Positions 4,998-5,892 of a stretch of DNA of 5,892 bases are shown here, one piece after another. The stretch comes from Actinomycetota bacterium. GTDB taxonomy: Bacteria; Actinomycetota; Actinomycetes; Streptosporangiales; Streptosporangiaceae. The position numbers and the translations under genes were made by a program. The stretch is taken from positions 191 through 6,082 of the forward strand of contig PMST01000095.1 of NCBI GenBank assembly GCA_003168295.1, given 5' to 3'. Each line of letters opens with the position of its first letter. The first letter of the stretch is position 1. The notes below the pieces were generated by a model. That model searched no databases. It was not told the DNA's origin and saw only the letters and a list, made by a program, of their open reading frames with translations.

Positions 4998-5892
4998 ATG
5001 TCCGATGGGCCTTTGTCCGATGGGCGCGATCTGGACGCCGGGCGGCTATTCGCCGCGGCCGAATCCGATTTCGCCCGCTACGAGGTGATCAAGGACCTCG
5101 TCGACGAGTGCATCGACCTGGCGCTGAACTACCGCCAGAGCGGACATCCCGGCGGGTCGCGCTCCAAGGTGCACATGATGCTGGCGCTGCTGCTGTCCGG
5201 CGCCATGCGCTGGGACGTGCTGCGGCCGTGGCGGCGGTTCGGCGACCGTTTCGTCCTGTCCGCGGGACACACGGTGCCGTTGGTCTACGCCACCCTCGCG
5301 GTGCTCAACGAGGCGGTCCGGGCCAGGCACGAGCGCACGGGGGCGGCCGAGTTCGCCTTTCCCGATGACGGCCGCTGGGCGCTGACCTGGGAGTGGCTGC
5401 TGCGGCTTCGCCGCCGCGGCGGCCTGCCCGGGCACGCGGAGATGGAAGGCAAGACCCTCTTCCTGAAGTTCAACACCGGCCCCTCCGGGCACGGGATGCC
5501 CCCCGCCGCCGGCGAGGCACTTAGCCTGAAGCTGGCGGGCGCCGGCGACGTGAAGGTCTTCGTCTTCGAAGGCGAGGGCGGTCTCACCCCCGGTTCGGCC
5601 CACGAGACCAAGAACACCGCGTGGGGCCTGGGCCTGGACAACCTGGTCTTCATGGTCGACTGGAACGACTTCGGCATCGACCCGAGGCCGGCCTCGAGCG
5701 TGGTCGCGGGCACGCCGACCGACTGGTTCGCGCCCTACGGCTGGCGGGTGGCCGGCACCGAGCACGGCATGGAGTGGGGGCCGGTCACCCGGACGGTCCT
5801 GGAGGCGGTGTGCGGCCCCAACCCGGGCCGGGTGCCGACGATGGCGTGGTTCGTGACGCAGAAGGGCCGGGGCTACGGCAAGGTCGACGCGG
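4998..5892 (+). CDS. Transketolase-like thiamine-diphosphate enzyme, N-terminal part (cut by window edge)
   Basis: The first 298 residues of an enzyme with the transketolase N-terminal (PP) domain, which binds the diphosphate of thiamine diphosphate through a metal ion. Transketolase-like landmarks are SGHPGGSRSK (48-57, H50), FVLSAGHTVPLVYATL (85-100, H91), NTGPSGHGMP (159-168), the cofactor stretch FEGEGGLTPGS (190-200) with NLVFMVDWNDFGID further on (N223), and TQKGRGYG (287-294). These correspond to SGHPG, the SxGH motif, GPLGQG, GDG...N and TxKGxG in classical enzymes. The cofactor motif has Glu193 where Asp is usual, and GPSGHG replaces GPLGQG, so this is a divergent subfamily and the true substrate is uncertain. 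It could be a transketolase-like or E1-like 2-oxoacid enzyme. Typical transketolases have about 600-700 residues, so the pyrimidine-binding domain with the catalytic glutamate lies beyond the window. AGGAGG 6 bases upstream supports the start. Confidence 0.93.
   Translation, partial: MSDGPLSDGRDLDAGRLFAAAESDFARYEVIKDLVDECIDLALNYRQSGHPGGSRSKVHMMLALLLSGAMRWDVLRPWRRFGDRFVLSAGHTVPLVYATLAVLNEAVRARHERTGAAEFAFPDDGRWALTWEWLLRLRRRGGLPGHAEMEGKTLFLKFNTGPSGHGMPPAAGEALSLKLAGAGDVKVFVFEGEGGLTPGSAHETKNTAWGLGLDNLVFMVDWNDFGIDPRPASSVVAGTPTDWFAPYGWRVAGTEHGMEWGPVTRTVLEAVCGPNPGRVPTMAWFVTQKGRGYGKVDA

Noticed and set aside
5046..5765. 239-codon minus-strand frame opposite the transketolase-like gene
   Set aside because: The plus strand encodes conserved ThDP-enzyme motifs through the same interval. 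The antisense product is low-complexity.

Overview
The window comes from a high-GC actinomycete (Actinomycetota). Third codon positions are strongly G/C, GTG and TTG starts are used, and neighbouring genes overlap by 4 bases as GTGA. The NarL/HisKA_3-type two-component pair is also a hallmark of the group. I cannot name a genus. Coding density is high, and the longest non-coding stretch is about 220 bases.

Layout: (1) Positions 1-1897, minus strand, carry a two-component system. A membrane-bound sensor histidine kinase is followed by its LuxR/NarL-type response regulator, with a 4-base stop/start overlap. The regulator runs off the left edge. The kinase contains two independent arrays of in-frame 18-base tandem repeats, one between its dimerisation and ATPase domains and one inside the ATP lid. 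(2) Positions 1898-2117 are a divergent intergenic region. (3) Positions 2118-3741, plus strand, form a compact probable operon. It holds a four-helix membrane protein (possibly DUF6069), a membrane protein with four copies of a W-x9-G-x4-D repeat (DUF347/COG4705 type), and a small unrecognised protein of 65 residues. (4) Positions 3773-4939, minus strand, encode a fold-type I PLP aminotransferase that converges on the small gene. It appears to be transcribed as a leaderless mRNA. (5) Positions 4998-5892, plus strand, encode the N-terminal part of a transketolase-like thiamine-diphosphate enzyme with a non-standard G-E-G cofactor motif. It is divergent from the aminotransferase across 58 bases and runs off the right edge.

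How the parts may work together: the kinase and regulator clearly form one signalling pair. The membrane operon lies divergently beside it and could be its target, but this is inferred from position only. The aminotransferase and transketolase-like genes share a short control region and could belong to one metabolic route, whose substrates the sequence does not reveal. I see no tRNA, rRNA, CRISPR array, insertion sequence or phage gene.
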